Shown here: in pieces, positions 17,906 to 26,924 of the stretch
Numbering within the stretch: the first letter of the stretch is position 1
Layout: each line of letters starts with the position of its first letter
Source of the DNA: Terriglobia bacterium
GTDB taxonomy: Bacteria > Acidobacteriota > Terriglobia > Bryobacterales > Bryobacteraceae
Assembly: GCA_020073265.1 (NCBI GenBank)
Contig: JAIQFN010000004.1
Coordinates: 62,001 to 126,000 of the forward strand
Direction of reading: 5' to 3'
Length of the DNA: 64,000 bases
The notes under the pieces: generated by a model
The model's database searches: none
What the model was told of the DNA's origin: nothing
What the model saw: only the letters and a program-made list of their open reading frames with translations
Translations under genes and position numbers: made by a program

Positions 17906-20127
17906 CAGTGAATCAGCACGCCGCCCGCGAGGCCGCGGGAGAGCGCCTGGTAGCCCAGAACCTCTTCGTAGCGTTCGTTCAGCAGGTTGTCGGCGCGAAG
18001 AAATGGAGTGACGTGACTGGCCGCGTTGTAGGATGCGGAGGCGTAGATGTTTTCGTAGCCCGGGTTGCGCGTGACGCCGAAGGTGAAGTCGGCGTCCTGG
18101 CGTTCGCCGGTGAATCGGCCGCCCACCACCAGGGACCAGCGCTTGGGTGTGACGGCGACTGAGAGCGCGCCGGAATTGCGCGGGCGGCGAACCAGTTCTT
18201 CGCCGATGCCGGTGGTGGATGACGCGGGCGATGTGGAGGCGGTGACGCGGGTGTACAGGCGCATGTAGCTGCCCATGATCAGGATGTGACGCGGCAGGCG
18301 CGCTTCGACGGATGTTTCAACGCCGCGCGCCCAACTGGCCTGAACGTTCTGCCAGGAATCGCCGACAAAGGCGATCAGGTTGGTGAACGAGCTGCGAAAC
18401 GCCGCGACCTCGGTACGCACGCGGCGCCCGAACCATTCTGAAACAACCGCGGTCTCGTAGGTGTTGGTTTCTTCGGGCCGCAGTGCCGGGTTGCCATGGA
18501 AGTAAGGCGATTGCGCGAAGTCTTCGAGCAGGCTGGGTTCGGTGACGCCGCGCCCCGCGCTCAGGCGAAGCGAAGCAGAGGAGAGCGCGCCATGTTCGTT
18601 GAACATCAGGAAGCTGGCGCCGCCGCGGCCCGAGCCGATGGTGCCGAAGGCGCTGCTGTGCTCCAGGCGCGCGCCGCCGCTCAAGTAGATCCGGCTGCCG
18701 ACGTTCTGCTGGAGGTTGGCGAAGAAGCCGTGGTTGTCGCGCGAGGCCACGACGTCCGAGAGATCGCCGCTCTGATTCTGGTAGTCGTAGCCGAACACCA
18801 CGACGCCGCCGCGATGCGAGAGCGTCCCTTGATAGCCGGCGGTCTTGCGCTCGGTCAGGTTCAGCGAATCGGACGGGCCAAAGAACGCGGAGCTTTGGAC
18901 GTATCGCAAGCCGACGCGGGTAGGCGGCGGAGGCGCTGACGGATCCAGGAGTTGGACGAAGTAGACGCGCGGCACGGGGCCGGCGACGTCGCGCACCAAG
19001 GCAGCCAGCGGTTGCTCGCCGAACGGTTCGTCGTCGTTGAAGCGGTCGCTCAGGCGGTTGTAGCCGAATGAGAAGCGCTGCAGGTAGTTCGGTCCGCGGC
19101 TGTCGTCGAGACGCAGCGAGACGGTGGCATCGCGAGTCTCTTCGTTGGGAACGGGATCGACCACTCCATAGGCCACCTGGCCGGGCGTGCCGGCGTGCGC
19201 GTCGTAGATGTGGAAGACGCCGCGCAGTTGGGTTGCGTTCGAGATGCGGTAGCCGAGATTCGCCATGCCGGTGTTGTCGCGATCGTAGTCGTTCTGATAA
19301 GCGCCGACGGTGTGGAGTTCGGAGGCGGCGAAGGAGTAGTCCAGGCGATTGGCGAAGCCGCCGGTAAGGCTGCTCATCCAGCGGTCGGTCTGGAAGCTGC
19401 CGCGCTCGTAAGAGGCCGAGCCGTGCGGGATGGCGTCTTCCGGATCGCCGCGCTTGGTGAGCAACTGGATGACGCTGGCGGCGGCTTCGGCTCCGAACAG
19501 CGCACTCTCGGGGCCGCGCACAACCTCGACGCGTTCGATTGCATCGCTCGAGAGACTTTCCAGATGCAGCTCCCCGCCCGGATCGTTGAGCGGTACTCCA
19601 TCGAGCAGGACCAGCGTGCCGGTTCGTTCCGCGCCGCGCGTGTAGACTTGCGCGAGCGAGCCGGGGCGGCCGTATTGCGAGACCTGGAGGCCGGGGACGT
19701 CGCGGAAGACGTCGAAGAGCATGGGGTAGTTGAGCGCGGCGAGGCGCTGGCCGGTGATGACGGTGGCGGCGACGGCGGCTTGTTCGGGAGTGGTTTGAGT
19801 GCGCACGGCGGAGACGACCACGCTTTCCGCCGGACCGGCGATGGCGAGCGTGATTCTTGTGTCCATCGACGCGGAGAGTTGGACGGTTTGCGGCTCGAAG
19901 CCGGCGTCTTCGATGCGCGCTTCGCAGCGATCCAGGTTGGCGAGAGTGAAGCGGCCCTCGACGTTGCTATAGGCGGCTTGATTGCGGCAGGCGACGCGCG
20001 CGCCCTGGACGGGGCGGCCGGAAGGATCCAGGATGGTTCCGTGAATGTTGTTGGTTTCGCCCGCAGCCATGGCGAGCGGCTTCGCCAAGACTGCGAGCGA
20101 CAGAGACAGTAGAAAGATGGTTCGCAT
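17902..20127 (-). CDS. btuB: BtuB-like TonB-dependent receptor under a cobalamin riboswitch
   Basis: This is a 741-aa outer membrane receptor. It has signal peptide MRTIFLLSLSLAVLAKPLAMA, a short carboxypeptidase-like regulatory domain (NNIHGTILDPSGRPVQGARV), then a TonB-box-like ESVVVSAVRT, a plug (LVLLDGVPLNDPGG, IERVEVVRGPESALFGAEA) and a barrel ending in aromatic HW. The ATG at 20127 has GAGGGAGAAA upstream, so the longer open frame to 20286 is not used. The cobalamin riboswitch at 20165-20308 supports corrinoid uptake as its job. The downstream methyltransferase starts within its stop codon. Confidence 0.9.
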   Translation of the reverse strand: MRTIFLLSLSLAVLAKPLAMAAGETNNIHGTILDPSGRPVQGARVACRNQAAYSNVEGRFTLANLDRCEARIEDAGFEPQTVQLSASMDTRITLAIAGPAESVVVSAVRTQTTPEQAAVAATVITGQRLAALNYPMLFDVFRDVPGLQVSQYGRPGSLAQVYTRGAERTGTLVLLDGVPLNDPGGELHLESLSSDAIERVEVVRGPESALFGAEAAASVIQLLTKRGDPEDAIPHGSASYERGSFQTDRWMSSLTGGFANRLDYSFAASELHTVGAYQNDYDRDNTGMANLGYRISNATQLRGVFHIYDAHAGTPGQVAYGVVDPVPNEETRDATVSLRLDDSRGPNYLQRFSFGYNRLSDRFNDDEPFGEQPLAALVRDVAGPVPRVYFVQLLDPSAPPPPTRVGLRYVQSSAFFGPSDSLNLTERKTAGYQGTLSHRGGVVVFGYDYQNQSGDLSDVVASRDNHGFFANLQQNVGSRIYLSGGARLEHSSAFGTIGSGRGGASFLMFNEHGALSSASLRLSAGRGVTEPSLLEDFAQSPYFHGNPALRPEETNTYETAVVSEWFGRRVRTEVAAFRSSFTNLIAFVGDSWQNVQASWARGVETSVEARLPRHILIMGSYMRLYTRVTASTSPASSTTGIGEELVRRPRNSGALSVAVTPKRWSLVVGGRFTGERQDADFTFGVTRNPGYENIYASASYNAASHVTPFLRADNLLNERYEEVLGYQALSRGLAGGVLIHW

Positions 20128-20164
20128 CGGACGTTTCTCCCTCGAAAACGCGATCTGTTTTTGA

Positions 20165-20308
20165 GCGAAGAACCGGTCTCCTGACTTGCGGCTGGCCTTC
20201 CTTGAAGCGACCTTCCCACTTGCGCAGTGGCGGCTTCGGCCCGGTCTCATGCCGTTTACAGTTGCGGGGCAGTGGCGGATTTTCACCGCCTTCCCGTTCG
20301 TTCTTCGC
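20165..20308 (-). ncRNA. Cobalamin riboswitch
   Basis: On the minus strand the leader contains the conserved core elements: GCGGTGAAAATCCGCCACTG, CCCCGCAACTGTAA, GGGAAGG and the B12 box AAGTCAGGAGACCGG. The outer stem P1 is perfect, GCGAAGAA (20308-20301) with TTCTTCGC (20172-20165). The ATG of the BtuB-like gene lies 38 bases after the element and its ribosome binding site is in between. No terminator hairpin is obvious, so control by hiding the ribosome binding site is more likely. Binding of cobalamin should repress the whole four-gene operon. Confidence 0.95.
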
Positions 20309-20370
20309 TGCTACGAATTTTGAAAGAGCGCTTAACTGACAGGAGAGAGTATAGCAGATCATTCTCAGCG

Positions 20371-20415
20371 TTCACATGAGTGTGAACGCGGCACGCAGGA
20401 GTGCGTGCGCCACGG
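20371..20415. repeat. Tandem-hairpin repeat, family 2, copy 1
   Basis: Two adjacent hairpins: TTCACA/TGTGAA (20371-20386, loop TGAG) and GCACGCA/TGCGTGC (20391-20408, loop GGAG), joined by CGCG and followed by GCCACGG. The same design is at 60722-60769. Both copies lie directly after the stop codon of a minus-strand gene. Confidence 0.7.
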
Positions 20416-20416
20416 C

Positions 20417-23110
20417 TTACTCCGAAACGTAGTGGGTGGCGCGGGGGAGGTCGGCTTTGGTCAGGCGGACGGTGGATAGGGCGTTGTTGCCTTCGAGGAC
20501 CAGGACCATGTGGCGGCGGTCGAGCGGATTGGTTGCGGCGAATGCCAGGGCTTCGGTGTCGGAAGCGTGGGTCGTACCGTCGACGCGGAAGGTCGCGCCC
20601 GCGGAATCGAGGCCGATTTTTTCCTGCCAGGCGGCTAGAGCGGAGTTGGTCTCGGGGCGTCCGACGAAGATGACGTCGTGCGCGCCCAGCTCGGCGGGGG
20701 TGACTTCGAAGTCTTTGCGGATTGGGACGGCGCTCTCGAAGGAGTCGAGAAAATTCTTCTGGAGTTGCTCGGCGGCGTAGCGATTCGCGCCCGCGTCGGT
20801 GACGGTGCCGTAGACCAGGATGGCGGTGTGGAGGCGGCGCCGGATGTCGGACAGCAGGTACATCGGGCCGCCCTTATCGGGTGGCAGGGCGAACTTCACG
20901 CCCGCGGCGTCGAGGAAAGATTGCGCGGTTACCGCTTTGGTGGTGTGGGCGGCGAAGAAATCCTTCATCAACTGGAAGAAGCGATCATCGCCCAACTGGC
21001 GGCGCAACTGATCGAGGAAGATGGCGCCTTTGTGTTCTTCGATGGCGAAGCGCTGGATGGCATTGGGCGGCGTGGCGGCGCCGGCGGATCGATACTCGGC
21101 CCAGTGAGCTTCGATGGCTTGGGCGAGATCCGAGGATTGCAGGTCGCGGTAGTAGGCGGCCGATCCCGCGCTGAACCAGGTGTCAGCGTCGGAAGCGGGC
21201 AGCACCCAGCCGCTCCACAGGCGATCGTGCGAGAAAAACTCGTGCGCATCGAGTCTGGAAGGCGGGGGTTCGCTGGCCGCTTGCGGGGCGGATTCGCGCG
21301 CGGTGATGAGACGGTAGCCGTTGGAGTAGAGGCCGTCGTTCTTGGCGAAGGTTTCCTTCTCGGATTCCGACGGCACCCATTCGCGCTGGTTGGGCTTGCC
21401 GAACGCGGCCCACACCATCATGCGCGAGGCCATGCCGGCGGTTGCGACTTTCGCGTCCATGGTGGTGGCGCTGACGAGCGGCGCGGTGCGGAAGGCGAGG
21501 AAGGCGAACTGCTCGTCGATCTTGCCGGCGTAATCGCGATACAGCTCCTGCCACTTGAGATCGCGCGGCGCGGGCACGAAGGGAACATGCTCGGGCGGGC
21601 CGTTGGGATCGGGCTCGTACTCCAGGCGCACGTTGAGATCCTTGGCGTTGTTGTTGCCCCAGTAGAAGCCCTCGGTGCCGTTGAACCAATCGTTCTTGGA
21701 GCTGCGATAGAGGCGCGTCTTGTAAGTGCCCAGCTCGAACATGGCGATCTCGTTGGTGCGGGCGTCGCCGATGATCCACTCGTTGGTGTAGAGGCCGTTG
21801 TTCTTGTCCTTGAGGTAGCCGACTACTTTGTCGATCGAGTCGCCGTACTGGATGGCTTTGCGCGCGCGGTAGGCGACCGGCGTGCCTTGCGCGTTGAAGG
21901 GACTCTGGCGGATGGTGGTCTCGGTAAGGACGATGCCGGCGTCGTTCTGATACCAGTCGGTGCCGCTCTCGATTCCACCGGGGTAACTCTGGATGAGCAT
22001 GCGATGACCGGCGGCGGGCTTGATGTCGAGCATCACGTTGGTCTGTTCGGCGAGGGTGAGCGGCCACCAGGTGACGTGTCCGACGATCATGCGGCCGTCG
22101 CGTGTGGCTTTGCCGGTGGCGGCGAAAGCGCTGCAATGGTCGGCGGGCGCGCGCTTGCGTCCGGAGAAGGCCGGGGATTCCAGATGCAGGCCTTCGAGAC
22201 CGCTGGGGGTGAGCTGCAAAGCGTCGCGCAGATCGCCCAGCTCGACGGTGGTGTTGAGGACCACCATGTCGGTGAGGTCGATGCGGCGGCCGTCCCAGGT
22301 TGCGCCGGCGTCGGAAGCGCCGTCGGCGATGCCCTTCATTTCTTCGAGGATCTCCTGGTCGAATCCGCGGAGGAAGAGCGCGGCGGCGGTGGTGCGCGCG
22401 AAGCTCCAGCTTTGCTCCTTGCCGTCGGCGAGTTCGGCGGCGCAGCGGGCCAGGTACTGCACGATTTCCTTGGACATCAGGCGGCCGTGCTGGTAGCCGC
22501 GCTCGTAGGGCTGGCCTTCGATGTGGAGGTAAATCCATCCGCCGGTGGGGTAGCGGTAAGCGGGGCCGTAGGTGGAGACGGCGGCGGGCGCGGGCCATTC
22601 GTTCTTGGACGAAGCTTCGTCGATGCTGACGCCGGCGAACCAAGCCTTGCCGTCGAAGGCGCCGCCGGTGGCGACGCTGAGCAGGATGTTGTCCTGCGCG
22701 CGGGTGGCGGTGAAGCGGAGGTGGACGCGCGTCCAGTCGCTCGAGCCGCCGATGGATTCCGAGTGCACGTCGAAGGGCATGGAGGCCATGGAGAGCGCGG
22801 CGCCGATGGCGATGGGGGAGCGGTCGAGATCGCGCACGGCGAGCTGGTTGGTGCGAATCCAGCCGGTGAGTTCGTAGCGCTTGCCGATGGTGAGCGGGAT
22901 GGGGGCGCTGACGACGGCGGCATCGCGGGCGGCCGGGCCAGGTTCGACGCGCATGGATTTCTGGTTCTGGTACGAGACGGACGCGTCGGGTGCGGCGGCG
23001 CCGCGCAGTGTGGTCCAGCCGGCGTCGCTGTGTTCGAAGGAGCTTTGGAACAGCGGCGAGGCGGCCTGTAGCGGGGCGAGGAAGGCGAGGCACAGGAACA
23101 GGGCGCGCAT
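20417..23110 (-). CDS. Secreted C45-type acyltransferase/hydrolase with carbohydrate-binding-like and M1-like parts
   Basis: This is an 897-aa exported protein with signal peptide MRALFLCLAFLAPLQA. Residues 20-170 look like a beta-sandwich ligand-binding domain (RYELTGWIRTNQLAVRDLD; TRVHLRFTATRAQDNILLSV). Residues 190-620 match C45 / phospholipase B-like Ntn hydrolases: GYQHGRLMSKEI, then ADHCSAFAATGKATRDGRM with Cys326 as the likely autocatalytic nucleophile, and WIIGDARTNEIAMFELG. The C-terminal part has a segment like the tail of M1 peptidases (LRRQLGDDRFFQLMKDFF) but no HExxH. The substrate is probably an amide or acyl compound; the exact reaction is unknown. Confidence 0.8.
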   Translation of the reverse strand: MRALFLCLAFLAPLQAASPLFQSSFEHSDAGWTTLRGAAAPDASVSYQNQKSMRVEPGPAARDAAVVSAPIPLTIGKRYELTGWIRTNQLAVRDLDRSPIAIGAALSMASMPFDVHSESIGGSSDWTRVHLRFTATRAQDNILLSVATGGAFDGKAWFAGVSIDEASSKNEWPAPAAVSTYGPAYRYPTGGWIYLHIEGQPYERGYQHGRLMSKEIVQYLARCAAELADGKEQSWSFARTTAAALFLRGFDQEILEEMKGIADGASDAGATWDGRRIDLTDMVVLNTTVELGDLRDALQLTPSGLEGLHLESPAFSGRKRAPADHCSAFAATGKATRDGRMIVGHVTWWPLTLAEQTNVMLDIKPAAGHRMLIQSYPGGIESGTDWYQNDAGIVLTETTIRQSPFNAQGTPVAYRARKAIQYGDSIDKVVGYLKDKNNGLYTNEWIIGDARTNEIAMFELGTYKTRLYRSSKNDWFNGTEGFYWGNNNAKDLNVRLEYEPDPNGPPEHVPFVPAPRDLKWQELYRDYAGKIDEQFAFLAFRTAPLVSATTMDAKVATAGMASRMMVWAAFGKPNQREWVPSESEKETFAKNDGLYSNGYRLITARESAPQAASEPPPSRLDAHEFFSHDRLWSGWVLPASDADTWFSAGSAAYYRDLQSSDLAQAIEAHWAEYRSAGAATPPNAIQRFAIEEHKGAIFLDQLRRQLGDDRFFQLMKDFFAAHTTKAVTAQSFLDAAGVKFALPPDKGGPMYLLSDIRRRLHTAILVYGTVTDAGANRYAAEQLQKNFLDSFESAVPIRKDFEVTPAELGAHDVIFVGRPETNSALAAWQEKIGLDSAGATFRVDGTTHASDTEALAFAATNPLDRRHMVLVLEGNNALSTVRLTKADLPRATHYVSE

Positions 23111-23117
23111 CCTTATA

Positions 23118-23783
23118 TTATGACGTTTCTCGTTGCTGGTTTCTCGTTTCTCGTTCCGGGCGAGTCTCGGGTTGGTTGGGTTGTTGGTTCGATGGTGCGG
23201 CGGATTCGTCGGGTGGAGAGATGGTTAGTAGCTTTGGGGCTGAGTGTTCGATCCTGGGATTCGGTTTGTTTTGTAATTTTACTTCTTTCGACGACCTGGC
23301 GGTTTGCATTTCGGTGAGGGCGTTGAGAATTTTCTGATATTCGCGGTGGAGGCGGGCCTGGTAGCGATTGAGGAGCGCGAGGGCGGAGTTGGCGCCGGCC
23401 AGCGAGTCGAAGGCGAAGGCGAGGCGGTGGATTTCGTCGACCTCGGTGAAGTGCTCGTCGATCCACTGTTCGTCTTTGGCCATTTGATTTTCCAGGAGCG
23501 CGGATTCGACGGCGGCATAGCGGGCGAGTCGCCAGTGGGCGGCGGCGAGCTGGCGGACGAGATCGCATTCCGGTTTGCCGAGGGGCTGGAAGTGGGCGAG
23601 GTAGTGATTCAGCTCGGCTTCGTATTCGGCGGCGGGTTCGTTATGGAGGACGACGGTTTGGGCGGAGAGTCCGTGGGTGACGGCGTTGAGCGAGACGGCG
23701 GCTTTGCCGGCGGGGGTTTTGGGGCCGGTGGATTTTTGGGCGTTGGCGCGGACGGAATTGAGTTTGCGCTGGGATAGAGCCAT
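23118..23783 (-). CDS. Hypothetical protein of the STGPKTPAGK type
   Basis: This is a 221-aa protein with N-terminal RANAQKSTGPKTPAGKAAVS and LNAVTHGLSAQ, a pattern seen in many acidobacterial and planctomycete proteins of unknown role. The middle is helical (residues 45-150) and the last 60 residues are proline/glutamine-rich and disordered. I chose the ATG at 23783 because AAAGGAG sits before it; the frame is open to 23924 but that part is low-complexity. Confidence 0.75.
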   Translation of the reverse strand: MALSQRKLNSVRANAQKSTGPKTPAGKAAVSLNAVTHGLSAQTVVLHNEPAAEYEAELNHYLAHFQPLGKPECDLVRQLAAAHWRLARYAAVESALLENQMAKDEQWIDEHFTEVDEIHRLAFAFDSLAGANSALALLNRYQARLHREYQKILNALTEMQTARSSKEVKLQNKPNPRIEHSAPKLLTISPPDESAAPSNQQPNQPETRPERETRNQQRETS

Positions 23784-23941
23784 GCGGATCTCCTTTGAGA
23801 CGAGGGTAGCGGAGGGAGGCGGGCGCGGCGGGGGTGGATTTTTGTAAATGGTTGGGACGGGACGAGATTGAGGTGGCGGAGAGTTGTGATCAGCCGCGGG
23901 GATGGCTGGTGAGCGGCGATTCATCTCGATGAGACGTTGGT

Positions 23942-24202
23942 TTACAAGGTGCGGCGAGACGACGATGGACGGCGAGCGCGGTGTTTCTGGATGATTCCGG
24001 CCAATGCGCGCAGCGCCTCATTGGCCTCTCCCGAAGTGGGGAATGCGGCGGCTACGTCGGGTTCCAGCACTACTACAGCGCTGCCCGCGGCATAGCGCGA
24101 GGCGTACTTGTTGCGCGAGCCTCGACTGAAATCATACTCCGGAAGAATCTCGTCGGCATCAGCCGGCTTGGCGGCTTGGCCTTTACGGTGTGGTCTCTTC
24201 AT
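23942..24202 (-). CDS. BrnA-like antitoxin of a BrnT system
   Basis: In this 86-aa protein the pattern DEILPEYDFSRGSRNKYASR followed by a GSAVVVLEPDVAAAFP strand and NEALRALAGII matches short antitoxins found next to BrnT toxins. The first residues are basic. Its start overlaps the end of the toxin gene by 20 bases, the usual toxin-then-antitoxin order of brnTA. It should bind the toxin and repress the operon. Confidence 0.8.
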   Translation of the reverse strand: MKRPHRKGQAAKPADADEILPEYDFSRGSRNKYASRYAAGSAVVVLEPDVAAAFPTSGEANEALRALAGIIQKHRARRPSSSRRTL

Positions 24203-24467
24203 AGTTCCTTCGCTCGTGGCGTGTGGCGAGTCGGGCGCTGATGATGCGGATGGCCTCGTTCCGGTCGACGTACATCACTGCAAGCAATCGCTGGTCCCGG
24301 GAAAGGCCCAGCAGGACGAACCGCTCTTCGCCGGACGAATGACGCGGGTCGGTAACGATGCGACCAAGGGGATCGCTGAAGACGGTCGCCGCCTCCTCGA
24401 ACCCCACCTTGTGTTTGGCGAGATTTGCCGCAGCTTTTCGCGAGTCCCACTCGAACTCCAGCGCCAA
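24183..24467 (-). CDS. brnT: BrnT family toxin
   Basis: This 94-aa protein is a full match to BrnT: FEWDSRKAAANLAKHKVGFE, VFSDPLGRIVTDPRHSSGEE, and the C-terminal IRIISARLATRHERRNYEE. BrnT folds like RelE and cleaves RNA when released from its antitoxin. The only in-frame start is TTG at 24467; an upstream ATG is out of frame. The antitoxin gene overlaps its 3' end. Confidence 0.9.
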   Translation of the reverse strand: MALEFEWDSRKAAANLAKHKVGFEEAATVFSDPLGRIVTDPRHSSGEERFVLLGLSRDQRLLAVMYVDRNEAIRIISARLATRHERRNYEETTP

Positions 24468-24575
24468 ACTTCATTATAGTAGCGCCTCAGCTCTTCACGG
24501 TTTTGTGAGGCGATTGAGGCGGATGAAATCCGTGACCGAGCTCGGACCCTGATATGACTTGCGCGACCGGCTTCC

Positions 24576-25607
24576 TCAGACCGGGACGGCTTCGATCACG
24601 CTTAGCGGAGATTGGGTGGGGACGATTCGGGTGAGCCGGAATCCGCCGGCGGCGAGCAGATCGCGATACTCTGGCTGGGTGCGTTCGCAACCACCCGCGT
24701 AGACCAGCATGGCGACATCGAGCCACTTTCCGAATTCCGGATCGTTGCCGGGCGTCATGACGGTTTCGGCCAGCAGCAGCTTTCCCTGGCCGGCCATGGC
24801 GCGGTGACAGTTCCGCAGGATGGTGGTGGCGCGAGCGTCGTCCCAGTCGTGGATGATGTGCTTCAGCATGTAGGCGTCGCCGCCGGCGGGCACGGATTCG
24901 AAAAAGTTCAGCGGCGCCACCGTGCATCGATCGGCGAGGTTGGAGGTTTCGAAGCGACGGCGCGCGCCCTCGATGACAGCGGGCATGTCGGCGAGAATGC
25001 CCTGCATGGACGGATTGGCCTGGAGGATGGCGCTCAGGAGGCTGCCGTATCCGCCGGCGACGTCCACCAGCGTATGGACGCCCGAGAAATCGTAGGCCGC
25101 CACGATCGCGGCAATCTCGGGGCCTGAGAAATTGGTCATCGATTCATCGAAGAGTCTGCCGTGCTCCGGATTTTTGCCGAGGTAATCGAAGAAGCCCATG
25201 CCGTGGATATGGTCGAATGCCGTCTGGCCGGTTTTGACGCTGTGGAGGAGATCGCCCCAGGGCTGGAAGCCGAAGGATTCGCCCATGACCATCACCCAGG
25301 CGCGCATGGAGCCTGGAGCATCGGCCTGGAGGCATTCCGCCATGGGGGTGAGCGCGAAGCGGCCGTCCGGGCCTTCGGCGAATATGCCTACGCTTGAGAG
25401 CGCGCGCAGGAGCCGGTAGAGCGAGCGGGCATCGACGCCGGCGGATTGGGCCAAGTCGGGAGTGCTTTTGGGTCCGTCGCGGAGCAGGTCGGCGATACAT
25501 AATTTTGTGGCGACGAATATTGCCTGGGTCGTCCAGTGACCGGTGGTGAGGCTCAACAGAGCGACCGGGGGCGGCAGTGTTTGCAGGGCAGGAGCGGGAG
25601 ATGACAT
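24576..25607 (-). CDS. SAM-dependent O-methyltransferase
   Basis: This is a 343-aa protein. The winged-helix dimerisation part (residues 15-100) contains ATKLCIADLLRDGPKSTPDL and RLLRALSSVGIF. The SAM loop is LVDVAGGYGS (180-189). MLKHIIHDWDDA carries the His expected as catalytic base in plant-type O-methyltransferases. The ATG at 25607 fits the family; the frame is open to 25667. A -10-like TAGAAT lies ten bases upstream (25618-25623) and the ribosome binding site is weak. It is a paralogue of the operon methyltransferase at 16856, but unlike that one keeps the HDWDD motif. Substrate unknown. Confidence 0.87.
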   Translation of the reverse strand: MSSPAPALQTLPPPVALLSLTTGHWTTQAIFVATKLCIADLLRDGPKSTPDLAQSAGVDARSLYRLLRALSSVGIFAEGPDGRFALTPMAECLQADAPGSMRAWVMVMGESFGFQPWGDLLHSVKTGQTAFDHIHGMGFFDYLGKNPEHGRLFDESMTNFSGPEIAAIVAAYDFSGVHTLVDVAGGYGSLLSAILQANPSMQGILADMPAVIEGARRRFETSNLADRCTVAPLNFFESVPAGGDAYMLKHIIHDWDDARATTILRNCHRAMAGQGKLLLAETVMTPGNDPEFGKWLDVAMLVYAGGCERTQPEYRDLLAAGGFRLTRIVPTQSPLSVIEAVPV

Positions 25608-25815
25608 ATGTCCAGGGATTCTATCATGCCGATTGGTCAGGGGGAGGCGCCGTAAGACCAAAAGCATCGCTCCGCGGAGACTGGCGCAAGGACCTCGCGA
25701 CTCTCGACTGCATAGCTGAGGGGCGGGAGAAGAGTGAGCTTCTGCGTGGCCGACCGACCGCTCGGAGATGGGGACGCGATATCTGGGCCTCGCTGGTGCG
25801 TTTTACAATCTGGTC

Positions 25816-26004
25816 ATGACCTGTCCCAAATGTAACGGTGAAATGGAGGTAGGGCTTATAGCCGGGCCGCGGGCTGTTGCATGGATCGAGGACCCGCTGC
25901 ACAAGAGCACATTGCTGGGTGTGAAAGTGCGTGAAGGGAAACGACTGGCAATCCAAACGTTTCGTTGTATCGATTGTGGATTTCTTGAGAGTTATGCCAA
26001 ATAG
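25816..26004 (+). CDS. Small zinc-ribbon protein (PF20097/DUF6487-like)
   Basis: This 62-aa protein is a two-knuckle zinc ribbon: CPKC at residues 3-6 and CIDC near residue 52, with GEMEVGLI and a final GFLESYAK as in the PF20097 family. Role unknown. The ATG at 25816 follows TACAAT (25804-25809) by six bases, with no ribosome binding site, which suggests a leaderless mRNA. The frame is open from 25768. Confidence 0.75.
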   Translation: MTCPKCNGEMEVGLIAGPRAVAWIEDPLHKSTLLGVKVREGKRLAIQTFRCIDCGFLESYAK

Positions 26005-26095
26005 TGCGTGATCAACGCCGGAGCTTGGATGTGGTGGGGCTTCCATACTGCTCCTTCGCACCAGTCTTCACGTTGTTTATCGCTATCTGCGCGGG

Positions 26096-26509
26096 ATGGT
26101 TGGCGGCGGTTGCCACGAGCAAGTTCTTGCAGCGCCTTCCGCCGGAAATCTCCCAGAGCAGACGGGCAACGCGCCTCTGCTCAGCAAATTGATCGACCAA
26201 GCCTTGGCCCAGTTGTTCGCTCCGCGGAAGACCAAGCAGCACGGCGCGCTGAACTACGCGGGTTCGATCGGATCGACGGAGCTCACGGTTTCCGTCATAT
26301 TTTCCAACCTGTACGGCCAGTTGCACTGGTGGGTCAACATGCCGATGTTGAATCCGAATCTGAAAGCCGCCCGCGTCCAGGATTTTTGGGGAGCTTACGC
26401 GTGGAATTATCTCACGGAGGAAAACGCTCCCCGCTCGATTGATCTGCTGTGTGAAAGAATCGTCTACTTCGCGAACTTGCGGGAACGGATCGACGCGCTG
26501 GCTGAATAA
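26096..26509 (+). CDS. Hypothetical protein, possibly broken
   Basis: This is a 137-aa frame with protein-like composition in its C-terminal 110 residues (SKLIDQALAQLFAPRK; FSNLYGQLHWWVNMPML; FWGAYAWNYLTEENAP). I recognise no family. The 5' end is doubtful: the overlapping frame from 26004 to 26192 contains a good membrane-like segment (FTLFIAICAGWLAAVA) that could belong to the same ancestral gene, joined by a frameshift near 26150-26190. No ribosome binding site precedes the ATG at 26096. Confidence 0.4.
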   Translation: MVGGGCHEQVLAAPSAGNLPEQTGNAPLLSKLIDQALAQLFAPRKTKQHGALNYAGSIGSTELTVSVIFSNLYGQLHWWVNMPMLNPNLKAARVQDFWGAYAWNYLTEENAPRSIDLLCERIVYFANLRERIDALAE

Positions 26510-26924
26510 GCGCCAAGTCCGCCGCCAACGGCTTCTCTCTTTTATTAAGTCCTGCTGTTTTGTGCTCAAGTCCGTTCCTGGAAAACAGATTCGCCTGCCG
26601 TTGGTGGATTCTTAGCAAACGGGAACGCGTCAAGTTGACGAGAACCATCCTACGCGTTGAGGGGTTGGCTGGTGCGAGCGGATTGTTTCCGGACGGCAAC
26701 CCGGAAGTTAGTCTTGCGGGATGGACGGTGCCGGCAACTTGCGGTTAGCGCGATCCGTCAGTGTTCCAGAAAATCTTCCTGTCCCTGCGGCTTGATGCGC
26801 TCGGCCTTGACGGAGCCCGACAGCGATGCCGGCGAAACTTTCTTCTCCAGCAGGTACCCGCGCTCCAAATTCGTCCAGAGGGAACCGATAGAATAAGTTT
26901 GTAGAGCAGATGGAGGAAGGGCGA
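26510..26924. other. Gene-poor stretch with repeat copy A
   Basis: I see no convincing gene here. It holds the left direct repeat (26694-26781). A short minus-strand frame ends in QEDFLEH at 26758, the same tail as the kinase gene that ends inside the right repeat. It may be the 3' scrap of a lost gene. Confidence 0.45.
26694..26781. repeat. 89-bp direct repeat, copy A (left)
   Basis: The 88 bases match 30058-30146 with about six substitutions and one indel (about 92% identity). The pair flanks the 26925-29939 gene. Confidence 0.85.

Noticed and set aside
20678-23071. 797-aa open frame on the plus strand
   Set aside because: It is the antisense shadow of the C45-type gene; composition is repetitive Gly/Val/Ala and no family is recognisable.
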